Source: Acheta domesticus (lineage: Eukaryota; Arthropoda; Insecta; Orthoptera; Gryllidae). From it: DNA of 64,000 bases. The notes below the pieces were generated by a model that worked only from the letters and a program-made list of their open reading frames with translations, was not told where the DNA came from and did no database searches. The stretch covers positions 163,561,125 through 163,625,124 of the forward strand of contig JAHLJT010008446.1 in NCBI GenBank assembly GCA_031308135.1, in the 5' to 3' direction. Shown here piece after piece: positions 11,776 to 22,029 of this stretch (position 1 is the first letter of the stretch; every line of letters starts with the position of its first letter). The translations under genes and the position numbers were made by a program.

Positions 11776-12907
11776 ACGGACCCTTAGTTGAGAGGCACAG
11801 CTTTGTCGTAACTCACGGGCATGGTTAGGTGGACTTGCTTACCGGACGCAAGGGGGGGGGGGGCAGGCGAGCCCCGGGTGGAGCAACGACCACCCGACGC
11901 CAATCAAAAGCGTACCCCCGTCATAGGGCCTGAAACACGGCTTGGGTAGGCAGGAGCCATAGCACGAAATTTTGGAGACGAACGCCGGGCAAATCCCTAG
12001 TTTCCCAGTCTTGGCTGAGATGGAGGCTTCGGGTAGAGCGCGCCAAGTACCCGCCCCTGGGCAAGCTGAGATAGCCAGTAGGTTGGGGCCTACTTCCGAA
12101 AGTGAGTAGGCTGTACAAGGGCGACGAAATGTGTCCGAAAACCTATCGGGTCAAACGAGGGTATCTAGTAGTCCGGTGTCGAGAAAATGCACAAGTAGTT
12201 TCGAGAACGTCGTCACCAGGCGAACGAGCCTCGGCGTAGCCGTGCCGGTTACGTGTTCTGCACGGTTCGGTGGGCGGGAGCCCATCGGTGGCCACAAAGC
12301 TAGTCGGCTTCGGCCGGCGAAACGCAGAGCCTCTGGTGCAATCGAATACACGCATTCGACCCCAATATCCCGTGCCGCAGAGCGTCTAGGCTCAAAGGGT
12401 AGGCACATGCCCAAGTAGTCCCTCGAAGGGTGAACGACTACCGGGCGGTGAACGAGCGTAAGAGAGATCCCTTAGGGGACCTGAGCGGAAACGAGGCGAC
12501 CGCACGACCCCAAGTTTTCGGCATACCCGTTGCTGATAGCTGAAAGGCAAAGGGTGCGTTAGGATGATGACAATCAAGGAGATACTGACTAAAACAACGC
12601 TAGATCGGCACTAGCAGACTTCGCAGGAGGCCGCGGCTACGCGATACGATCGAGGGTACAGTCTCCCTATGCACGACATTGCAACAGCATGTATTCTAAA
12701 TATAATGCCATTGTATATAAGAGAAATTATAATAGAATAGGAACGACTTTACTGCCGAACAATTGAGAAGATGCCCAACAGATCCAGCCGGCCCAGGACT
12801 CACCTCGTGTGGCCGGTGAACAATAAGTTCCAGTAGGCCCAAGGCAACCTGCGGCCGGCGAGGGGTGATGTACTGAGATCCATTCGGCCACGACTTGCTT
12901 CGGGCGG
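11776..12907. other. GC-rich block of unknown nature
   Basis: About 1.1 kb of GC-rich sequence including a run of about 12 G at 11,850-11,862. Many short ORFs occur on both strands, none with recognisable motifs. It lies between the RNase H remnant and the ORF1 remnant on the same strand, but I could not see endonuclease or RT motifs. It does not look like rRNA to me. Confidence 0.35.
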
Positions 12908-14122
12908 CTAGTGAGGGATGACTACCAAAGATGAGGTTGAAGACAACAGTGTGGTTATGCTAGCGGGAAACCGCAAAAGAGATCCTATCCAACCGAGGTC
13001 AGGGCCGCAAGCGCGCCTCGCGATCGCCGAATCTTCGGGGAAGTCTATCGGCGACACCTGACAGCTAAAGTGCGAAACTAACGCTGGGGTACAGTGAGTT
13101 TGACAACTCGCTGTTACCCCCGAGGACTTAGGTTTTACAGCACTGGAAAAGAAATCCACTTGGTTCCTGGTTTGGTACCTACGTTTCGCCTCAGGGAAGA
13201 AAACCTTTCCGGTCACTCTTATTTTTTGGATTTCCCTTTCCCGGAGAAAACGTGCGACACTGGTTGTCGTTGGCTGGGTGATTGCCTTCGCAATTTACAC
13301 AGTGCAGTGGTTTGTCGCAAGGTTGTGGGTCGTCAACTGATAATCCGCACTTCCCGCAATCCACGTTTACGGACATACATCGCAGCTGGGTATGCCCAAA
13401 CCTTTGGCACTTGAAGCAGCGCAAAGGGTTCGGCACATACTGCCGCACACGGAGGTTGTAGAAAGCAGTAATGATCCTTTCCGAGAGGGATGGTCGGTCA
13501 AAATTAAGGATTAGGATCGAAGTAGGGATCACTATCCCCTGCTCCTTCCTTCTGATCCTATACACCTCGGTCACGCCAAAGGTCTTGAAAAAGTTTAAAA
13601 GATCTTCCTCCGCTTCTGTAGCAAAGTCCTCGTGATTTACTACGCCTTTGCACAGGTTCAAGGTGGATGAACCGTGACTACTACCTGGAGGCCGGCAATC
13701 TGCTTCGTATTTTGAATTTTCCCAATTTGCTCGTCGGTACGCGCTTCAAAAAGAATCGTTCCATTCCTCTGTCGCACAACCACTTGGAGCTTCCCGTAAG
13801 CTTCTTCTATGGCTCGCGCCAGATGGACAGCACTCACAGTTTTAAAAGTTTTACCTTCCTCGGCACATGCCATGAGGAGGAAATGAGGTTTCTTGGGTCG
13901 ATCTTCTTTAGAAAAGAAACTATTCAAGTCGATAGTTCTCTCTGTACATCTCCTCTTCCTTGCTGAAGAGGGCGGGGGGAAAGGTGAAGTATCCATAGAT
14001 GGATATCGGCTTCGTCCCCGTGGTCCCCACCCACCACGGAGCCCAACAAGGGGACACTCCATCGGAGTGCCAGGGTTGCCACGGAGATATAGTGGGGGAA
14101 TAACACAGCGCTGCACCGCCAT
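12908..14122 (-). pseudogene. Non-LTR retrotransposon ORF1 (gag-like, zinc knuckles), frameshifted
   Basis: Three successive minus-strand frames join into one ORF1-type protein. 14,122-13,658 holds the N-terminal basic region and the block VRQRNGTILFEARTDEQIG. After a frameshift near 13,665, 13,661-13,191 carries the RRM-like region, the linker YVPNPLRCFKCQRFGH and two or three CCHC zinc knuckles (CFKCQRFGHTQLRC, CGKCGL, CVNCEGNHPA). After a second frameshift near 13,200, 13,216-12,908 continues with VFFPEAKRRYQ and an Ala/Ser-rich tail. This is the nucleic-acid chaperone of jockey-type elements, which coats the RNA. About 400 residues is a normal length for that family. Confidence 0.85.
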
Positions 14123-14689
14123 GGATCCCCCCGCTCACCCTGGAGTTCAGTACAAGACCTAGCCCGAGCCGATTGATCGGGAGTGGGTTAGCTCCCGACC
14201 GCCCGTCTAGAAGAGTCCGGGCCAAAGCATGTTGGAACCTACAGGGAATGTTCCCCAAAATACGTAATCAACGTACCCCTTAGTGCAAGGCGAACAGTAG
14301 CACTAGGACTAGATAGGGAAACAAACGGGTCCCTCAACTGCCAGGACACACATTCCCTCCGGCACGGGTCGCCATGCACGGCAAACACATGGGTGGGCGT
14401 TCAGCATATAGAAAAGGCCAGTGAGGAAGAAAAAGGAGTGAAAAGAACGTACATGACATGAAATGAGAAGCAAGAAGATGAAAAAAATGGAGAAAGGAAC
14501 ACTTGACAGCCTTCTCTGCATCCCCCTGTCAGGACGTGGACCAACCCACATCGACGGGCTCAGCTGTTGCTATTGATACTTGATGCACATGATTTCTACG
14601 ACGTGTGTTGTAATTATAAATATCAATACTGCCTAAAAATATATTCCCTCAGTTAAGTAGGTCATTTTTGACAAATATTACAGATTCGT
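14123..14689. other. GC-rich leader then AT-rich spacer
   Basis: Upstream of ORF1 on its own strand the sequence stays GC-rich to about 14,560, which would suit a 5' UTR with internal promoter. This is inference from position. Beyond 14,570 the sequence becomes AT-rich and featureless. Confidence 0.35.
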
Positions 14690-15057
14690 AAATAAATAGG
14701 CAAGGCAATGGTAAGATTCCAAGCTCAATAAAAAGAGGCTTGCAGAGATCACATGGAAAGCATTTTTTCATTATTCGAATAATTTTCTTTTGCAATCTGA
14801 AGGTCTGAGTACTACAGGATGAGCTTCCCCAGAATAGTATGCTTTATCTCAGGCGGGAATGTACATTTGCAAAATAAACGCAACGAGCTGCATGAAGGCT
14901 GACAGAGTTTGAAAGAATTCTGAATGCGGAACATAACGAACATAATTTTGTGTTTCATTGTTATAAGTACATTCCATTTGAGGTTTGATTGAATTGAGAG
15001 ACCGAGAAATTTTGTTACTTCAACATCAGTTAATTGCATATTGTTCATTTTCAATGG
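14690..15057 (-). pseudogene. Non-LTR reverse transcriptase C-terminal fragment
   Basis: The minus strand encodes VTKFLGLSIQSNLKWNV, the RT block that follows the catalytic palm (consensus KFLGV.iD..LkW). After a frame change near 14,830 come LQKKIIRIMKKC and DLCKPLFIELGILPLP, the thumb and downstream region. The element type differs from the neighbouring jockey-like pieces and resembles CR1/RTE-like RTs; clade assignment is uncertain. The catalytic YxDD region is absent. Confidence 0.7.
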
Positions 15058-15179
15058 AACATGTGATTGCCGATTTGAAATTCAAAAATGCATTGAAACA
15101 GTTTTTCTTTCGTTAACAATTAATTTATTACGAAACCAATTTGAAACTTCTGAAATCGTTCCATTCCAAATAGAAGAAC

Positions 15180-15705
15180 GGTTTCTTGACTTGTTCCTCG
15201 CGTCGTTAATATTTACATTAGCGGCGATTCGTTCACATTATATTTGAGTACATGTGCTTTAGTCATAAAATTTTTCCAAAATCTCAATCGTTATCTGCGA
15301 AAGCTAGATCAAAATCCTGCATTTTCAGAACCGCTGAAACGCCATTTTCTCATAAGTGGCTCCACACTTTTTCTTCAAACTTTTCGAACGGATAGTGCTA
15401 ATTGCACTCTCTAATGTGGCGTAAAGTAGTTCATTTTAGGTTGTTTTTTTTAACATTACACAAATGTGATTTTTTTAAAGATCTCTCACACCGTTAATAC
15501 GCACACTTCCAGCAATTTGTAAACACTTTTGATTTACGAGTTAAAATGTTTCAAATGACTTCTAATAAAGTTTATCGAAAATTTAAAAATGGTCTGTGAA
15601 AAAAGGCTTTATATTTCGAATTTATAGTAGCGTATCTCTTAAAACGCCTCTCTCTTAAAAAGGGCACCAAATTTTCAAAGAAAATGGTCATTTAGCACGT
15701 TTTCA
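15180..15705 (+). repeat. Dispersed repeat A, internal and tail part
   Basis: It contains the A subunit blocks 'cgtcgttaatatttacatta', 'agtacatgtgctttag', 'aacgccattttctcataag' and 'cggatagtgctaattgc', in the same order and orientation as 3,790-4,270. The head is missing. Confidence 0.65.
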
Positions 15706-16500
15706 AGGATTGCTTGTCTAGGGAAATGTAAAGAGACTTACCTGTTTTGACATGTCATCATGTAATACAGTACGTGCACAATTATTGCCACAATGACAGT
15801 GGTCCGCTAGGCGCGTGGACATCGCAAGATTACGTAGTCCGGTTGTTGTCAGGTAGAGTCGGTCGGCATTGGTCGACGCCCTCCACTGCCGTGGCTGCTA
15901 CCTAAGGGTTGCAGACCGCGGGCGCGTTGCACCAGAGTGCCGCACTCCGCTGCCTCGTCGCCGTCTCCCGTGGATTCACGCCGACGCAGTCCTTTCGTAG
16001 CCGAGCGGGTCCGCAAACTACCGAGATCAGCACGTTCAGTTCCGGACACAGTTGTTTCCGGCGTGTTTGTTGTCACACACGTCGGTTCTCCTCTCGCACG
16101 TTTCTATTTTCCGTCTGTCACACATCCTACACCCGACCATGCGAATCTCCCATGACATGATCCGTTCTCTCACACGCACCTTTTGCCTCGGTCTTCGCTG
16201 TCCCTCTGACATATTATAAGTCTCTCCCAGTCCCACGTCCTACACCGGACATCTGCCGGAAACATCCGACGCCTCTCCCGCCCCGTAAACCTCTCTCTCG
16301 AACACGTCTTTTTTTCGGCTTAGCTGAAGGTGAATGTGCTTATGTGTAATTGCAGTTCGCACGCATTTTACTGCTATGTGCAAGTGGTTGGTGTGAGTTC
16401 GTGTCGGACCGTGCGGCCAGTAGCCAAAACGGTTTTTGTGTTTAGTCATGTTAGTGTCTGAGTTTAGTTGTAGTGTGTTGCACTACGTCCTCAGGATATC
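15706..16500. other. GC-rich spacer, possible 3' UTR of a minus-strand LINE
   Basis: Moderately GC-rich sequence with only short overlapping ORFs. It lies directly downstream, on the minus strand, of the RT remnant at 16,501-16,884, so some of it may be that element's 3' UTR. No poly-A tail or TSD was found. Confidence 0.35.
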
Positions 16501-16884
16501 CTAGGGAAGTGTTTGTCGTCTTTCTCCTGTAGTTAGGACATGTCGAGCTAGTTGTTTTAGCGTTATCGGTGCTTTGCTGGTTTCAAAGGCTTGATAGGCT
16601 TCATTAAAAGAAAGCCGTCTCAAGTATTGAGTGAAGGACTCGATATCGAGTTCCTTCCTGAGAACTTTCAACCGTTTCCGAAACGGAGGGCGTGCTATGA
16701 GTCTCAGAACCCTGTTCTGAACTAGCTCAAGTGTATCCTTGTATTTCTGTTCTGTAGTCCACCACGTCCTTGGAGCATAGGTGGCTACAGGCCAGCAACA
16801 CGTTTTAAAGAGTGCCAGGCGAAGTTGCAAGGGGAGTGAATGTTCGGCTTTACCGAAAGTAAATGAAGGCTGCTTGAAAGCCAA
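16501..16884 (-). pseudogene. Jockey-type reverse transcriptase, C-terminal end (5'-truncated copy)
   Basis: An open minus-strand frame of 127 codons shows LPLQLRLALFKTCCWPVATYA, then VQNRVLRLIARPPF and LRKELDIESFTQYLRRLS. This is the thumb and post-thumb region of jockey-clade RTs, ending in a short C-terminal tail with a stop at 16,501. Similarity ends abruptly near 16,900, as expected for a 5'-truncated LINE insertion. It has no frame disruption of its own but lacks the catalytic part. Confidence 0.8.
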
Positions 16885-16984
16885 AAGTAGTCACATCCTT
16901 GAAAGCTATAAGCAACACAACAGAAAGTGTAGTCAAGTTAATGCAAACTTTTCGCAGTCTGCTAACTGCCGACGAAGGGCAGAA

Positions 16985-18299
16985 ACTACACTCATCGTCA
17001 TAAAAAAGCTGCACCCCGAAGGACCCTACTGATTCACTGCAAATTTGGTGGGCACACGATTTACTAGGCCAATGATTTCGTTTTCACGGTCGGCCGCGCA
17101 CTGGGGGGTCGGGGGTAAGGGAGTGACGTCGTGCCCACCAGCCAAGAAAACAGGGTCTCAAACGCACGCGCCGGCCATTGAGACATCGAGTATTGTCTCC
17201 AGAGCGTCACCTGCACGTACGCTACCCCTAGGCGACGTGTTTGACAGCCGGATAGAAGCTTTCGAGATAGTCCAGATAGAAGCTTTCGAGAGGGGCCGCA
17301 CCGTGGGTGTGTGGGAGGCTGGTTGGTCCTGTCGCCGTATTGCGCGCCACACCGGTCGTACGGACACCACCATCGCCCGCTGTTGGAGGCAATTGATTGA
17401 GGAAGGCGCGCACACACGACATGCAGAATCTGGACGTCCGCCACGCATCACGAGGAGAGAGGACCGATGGATGGTCCGCAACCGTCTACCAAATCCAACG
17501 GCAACTATAGGTGCTTCAGCGGTGATTCAGCGGGCTGTGCAGCCTGCAGTCACATCTTGTAAGTGCCAGTACTACTGGCAGGCGGCTGCACAACGCATGG
17601 CTCGCCATACGCTGACCGTTATGACGCCTGCCCCTCACACAACAGCAACGTTGATACAGACTCGCCTGGCGTCGGGAACGACGGACCTGGGGCCATGCAG
17701 ACTTGCAGTGGGGCATCATCAACGACGAGTCCCGCTTCTGCCTTGATGGCGACGACCACCGGGTCCGTGTCTGGAGGCGCAGTGGGGAGCGCCACGACGA
17801 GCGATTTGTGATGGCCCATCACACATGCCTCCAGCCTGGTATGATGGTGTGGGGTGATATCCTATGGCGCCCGTTCACCGTTAGTGTTCCTCGGAGGCAC
17901 CGTGACAGCTGCACGATACGTTCAAGAGATCCTTCAACCGGTGGCCGTGGCGGTCGTGAACGCCCACTACCATGCCCTATTTCAACAAGAAAGTGCGCGT
18001 CCGAATACCACAGCCATCTCCCGAGCATATCTTGCAGCAGTGTATACTCTGCCATGGCCAGCCGCATTGCCAGGCTTTTTCCCGATCGAGAATGTTGGGG
18101 GTGCTATGGAGCGTGCGAACAGGACCCTACCCCTACCCACCAATATGCAAGAACAGCTACCCATACCCCTACCCAATATGCAACTCAGGGGCAGGCTGCT
18201 TGGCATGGACTAGCACAGGACTCCATTAGAGACGTACAACTCCATGCCACGACGTCTCGACGAGTGTGTTTGCCAATATGGCGACCTCACGCCAACTAA
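16985..18299 (+). pseudogene. Tc1-like transposase pseudogene
   Basis: The N-terminal HTH is clear near 17,280-17,400 (FERGRTVGVWEAGWSCRRIA and TTIARCWRQLIEEG), followed by a GRPPRITRREDR linker. After a frameshift the first catalytic Asp appears in NDESRFCLDGDDHR (about 17,720). After another, RSPLVFLGGTVTAARYVQ and LFQQESARPNTT mark the second catalytic region. The usual QDNARPH Asp is replaced there by Glu-Ser. The last acidic residue is in FFPIENVG (about 18,090). Tc1 enzymes are DDE cut-and-paste transposases inserting at TA. Frameshifts and the altered catalytic residue make it dead. The element start near 16,985 is guessed from the 'ctgcaccccgaagga' motif; no right TIR was found. Confidence 0.85.
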
Positions 18300-18425
18300 T
18301 ATGCACAGTCTGTGGGCGTGTAGCGCAGTAAATATTGGTCCTACAAACGTGAAAATGTAATTTCGTATGCGTGGTACCCTCTATCTGCCTGCCAACAATG
18401 ACCGCAATCCGCCTCGTCCTACCTC

Positions 18426-18451
18426 GTTTACTACGTACTTACGTAGTAAAC
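18426..18451. repeat. Perfect 12-bp palindrome with 2-nt spacer
   Basis: GTTTACTACGTA, then CT, then TACGTAGTAAAC. It sits exactly where a repeat A copy begins and could be two juxtaposed element ends or a small hairpin. Confidence 0.7.
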
Positions 18452-18860
18452 CGATAGTATTGTATTGCTGTAGTGCAAATCAGCGATTTTTTCGACAGAA
18501 AATTCGTATTGTTGGGCCCTGATAAACAAAAATGGGGATATTTTTTCCGTATGTAGTAAATTCCTTCCACTAACAGGTTGTATTGTCAGAATCCACGTTT
18601 TGGGGGTCCTTGATACAGAAAGAATGATGGACGACAAAAGGCCTGCCTGCGTGTCTATCTGCCCGTCTGTCTCTCCATCCGTCTGTGCGCCCATCTGTGG
18701 GTCCGTCTGTGCGTGCGTGCGTCCGTCCGTCCGTGTGACCGTCTGTATGCGCGACAGTCCGTCTGTCTGTGCGTCCGTCTCACTGAGTGTCCGTCGTCTG
18801 TGCGTCCGTGATGATTGTTAAAGTTTAAGGGCGCTTCAACAGCTAAGGTCATTAGCGTTC
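18452..18860 (+). repeat. Repeat A head with expanded GTCY tract, then a repeat B fragment
   Basis: The A signature is present (cagaatccacgttttgggggt, ccttgatac). The short gtctgtccgtccg tract found in other copies is expanded here into about 160 bp of imperfect (GTCC/GTCT/GTGC) tetranucleotide units (18,650-18,815). From 18,828 a short repeat B start (gcgcttcaacagctaaggtc) follows. No coding sequence; the ORFs over the tract are artefacts of the tetranucleotide. Confidence 0.65.
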
Positions 18861-19124
18861 GTGTCAAATTATTTTAAGAACAGTACGCACTGTGACATTG
18901 CATTTAAAATGTTTTAGCTTGGCAAAGTAAAATGTAAGTAAAAACTGAATATGAACGCGTCCAATTACAAAAAGGGTTCGATAGAAAAGAGCCACATAAA
19001 CATTTTAAAATCTCAAACTAAAAGCCAAATAATTGGCATTATCCACTTCTCTCAGATAAGGCTGTAGATGTGTCCCTCATATAAAACTAGAAAGCTTGCA
19101 GAAAATATTAGTTATTTCCAAGTA

Positions 19125-19845
19125 TCTCCGCTAGAGAGCTAGCAAGGTGATGCCTTCGGCGGCTCTTACCTTTGAATAATGCAGAAGAATGCTCCACGGT
19201 AAGATCCGTCTCGCATTTATAGCAAGAAGGGGTGGGTACCGCGGAGAAGATATCTTGGGAGAAATGGCAGTGACCGGTCCGAAGGCGAGTAAGAATAATC
19301 TCCCCGCGCCTAGCACCACGAGATGAAGACCAAGGCTTTATGGAATCCTTGATTCTCGTGAGCTTAAAATACGAGTTCTACCATGGACTTTGGACCATGG
19401 AGTTTGCCATGGACTGAGAATAGAGCGTTTGATTAACAGCTTGGTATAATTTGTTGGGACTGTGAGGATGTCTATATCACGTGTTCTTCAAGGCGAGCTT
19501 TGCTGCCTGGTCAGCCATTTCGTTGCCTATTATCCTCTTGTGGCCAGGGATCCAACAAAAAAAAAACATAACAACGCACCAATGAAAGATGGATTTGGTG
19601 TAGGATGTTCATTGTCAGAGGATCACAAGAAGAGTGTTTAGAACGAGGATTTTAGAATCACTACATCCCTTAACGTCATCGATCCAGCGAACGCAAGTGA
19701 CTTCTCTGCAGAATAAACGCTGCACATATTCTATTCGAAAACTCCGCGTGGTACTACGGCAGAAGGCACATCCTACTTTACCATTTTGGGAGGAACCAGT
19801 GAATATGAAGTTATAGCTGGGATACATGGATTTCCTCTCCTGAAA
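19125..19845 (-). pseudogene. Non-LTR retrotransposon RNase H and C-terminal tail remnant
   Basis: Minus-strand frames show IFTGSSQNGKVGCAF (the usual TDGS block, catalytic Asp lost), then SDSKILVLNTLLVIL (second Asp block), then WIPGHKRIIGNEMADQAAK (last RNase H block, with H, N and D present). The downstream LTRLRTGHCHFS and TPSCYKCETDLTVEH are the zinc-finger-like tail of jockey/I/R1-type ORF2. Several frameshifts are present. It is distinct from the copy at 11,040-11,775. Confidence 0.8.
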
Positions 19846-20054
19846 TTCCGTTAGAAATGTACTGTAGGAATTGAGAATTTTGGGAAGTTTGATAATCTCA
19901 GGTCTATTTTAGGCCGGAGAAGTTTCCAAGGAGGAACAAGACATCGGGGAGGGGAGTCAAAGGAATGGGGAATTTTGCACTGAGCTTCTACAAAATCATA
20001 TATTGTTCGAATATTTGTCTACTTGACAAGCAGCTGACTGGGGAGAGGGGATTT

Positions 20055-21800
20055 CGTTATACCATAGCCCGCTAGTATGCTTTTAAAGCCTCGGCACTCC
20101 GGCCCCGTCCTTGTTATATGTAAAAGTTCCGCTACTGACCGCTGGAGCGCTGCTCGCCGACCATTCCTCGATCTGCTGCTACACGCAAATATACGGAGAT
20201 CCGCATTACAAACAGAACTTTTCGACTGACAAGCTTTGAATTCAAGTATTTAGGCATCTCCATTACTTCTTTAGTAAAAGCAGCAATGTTCTTCAAGACC
20301 TCTGATAAAAAAATGTTTAAAATTATGTCAATGATCGTTATTAAATCTGCGCACTCGTCACATGCAAGGAAACTGTTTCTTTGCAAAGCTGGCTTAATAT
20401 ATTTTTGAAGGTTTCTTTTCACAACAAACCTTGGAAGTGGAGGTACAGCTTTCACAATAAATTGCTCTACCACATATAACCATCAGGGTCATTTAAAGAT
20501 GAGACTGATTTATTTATTTATTTAATATCCACCCATGCAAATTATCTTCATATAGTAAATAAATATTAACATACATTCTTAATGTTTCTGAACGTTATAA
20601 AAATATGCAACCCATGGTGGAAATAACTTCGGCTACCTAACAATTCAGTTTATTCTCAAAATTCGATATAAATTTTGAAAATATACTCACAAATAGCACA
20701 AACAATTTCTGTTTATGTTCAATAAAAACATACTGACTCCAAGTACTGGAAATGATCGTTTGAGTCAGCTTTAGATATTTCTCGTATTGTAAACTTTTCA
20801 ATCAAAAAGTGACACATTTTCTCACAAACGTCATTGGATATCACGAGAAGTCTGGTTGTTGATTTTTATTTATGATGTTTGATTTATTGTTCTGTTATTG
20901 TTGTGGAATTTGGAAGCGGACTACGCAAAGAATTAGAAATAATGTCTACATTCTACTTTAGTTGCTCTTATTGAAAATATCTAATAGTTTTTTTCTGGTA
21001 TCTCCATGAGAGCGCCAATATGAATTTCGCTAGTGGGAAATAATTTTTTGATTCTATCTCTTGGTGAGAACGTTTTTACCAGGGCAATAGTGATTCGGAG
21101 TACTTTTTTTGAGTGAACTTTTGTGAGTATTATTTACAACAACGTCAACATTTATAACAGCGTCCGTAGTCCGTTTTAGAACTAGTTTCTTCCGGTTATT
21201 TAGATATTTTTTCACGAACAATTATATCTTGAATTTTTACTTTTTTGAGCGTGTAATATAGATTAAAAAAATAAATACAGCTTGAAATATAAAAATAGAT
21301 AGTATAAAACTAATAAAATAATAGTTTTCTATTCATTTCGTTTTCATCCAATGTCTTTAAAAACCTTAAAGACATTATGTGCATTATAGTTCTCTTTAAA
21401 CACCTCAATATCAGAAATAATTAAGAATAAATATTGCATTTTATATGTCAAGAAGAATCACTACTGGCTCACTAACCAAGTAGATTTCACGCATGCTATG
21501 TTAATTTCAAGCATTCACTCCACAATTTCTTTTAAGCAAACTGCACAGTGAAATATAATTTCAGTATTGTTTAATATTACCACCAACACGAGTTTGCAAT
21601 GCCTCATATCACAGTCAGTGACCAAAATCGTCCGAAATGCGGGCATTTCCCTATGTATTAAAACGGCCCGAAGGTCTCGCGAATGGTCGGCGACCAGCGC
21701 TCCAGCGGCCACAATGTGAACTTCGTCCGTTCGCTGGCTTCCATAAGGATCGGCGAAGTGCCGCGGCTTTTAGGCATACTAGCGGGCTATGGTTATACAA
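20055..21800. repeat. Inverted pair of ~120-bp homologous segments flanking AT-rich DNA
   Basis: 20,055-20,175 read on the minus strand and 21,678-21,800 read on the plus strand share GAATGGTCGGCGA, CAGCGCTCCAGCGG and CATACTAGCGGGCTATGGT in the same order. Between them lies about 1.5 kb of AT-rich sequence with (TTTA)n at 20,508-20,525. A 113-codon minus-strand ORF (20,132-20,473) runs into the left segment; its product (PLPRFVVKRNLQKYIKPALQ region) is not recognised. They could be ends of one DNA transposon or two copies of an unrelated repeat. Confidence 0.5.
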
Positions 21801-22020
21801 TCAGAGGCTTCAAATTCCGCAGACGTCACTGCAGAGTTGCCGATACTTATTAAGAAAAAAAAAAGGAATCTCACAATGCGAAGCAAACTGTACACTAAAG
21901 AACGCCATTACTTCTTTGGTTATGGATTGTGTGTGGATTTATTCATTCTGTATGAAACAATTGCTTTGAAAACTCGAGAAAGAAGTAACAGCTCATTTTT
22001 ATTCATATCACCCGATAGCC

Positions 22021-22029
22021 GAATATGCA
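22021..22029. repeat. Left target-site duplication of foldback element
   Basis: GAATATGCA, repeated exactly at 34,065-34,073 immediately outside the two matching ends. Confidence 0.9.

Noticed and set aside
11850..12900. rDNA fragment, because of the GC-rich sequence
   Set aside because: No conserved 18S or 28S core motif could be recognised.
18655..18867. Plus- and minus-strand ORFs with repeated Cys/Val/Ser or Thr/Asp/Arg/His residues
   Set aside because: Artefacts of the GTCY tetranucleotide tract.
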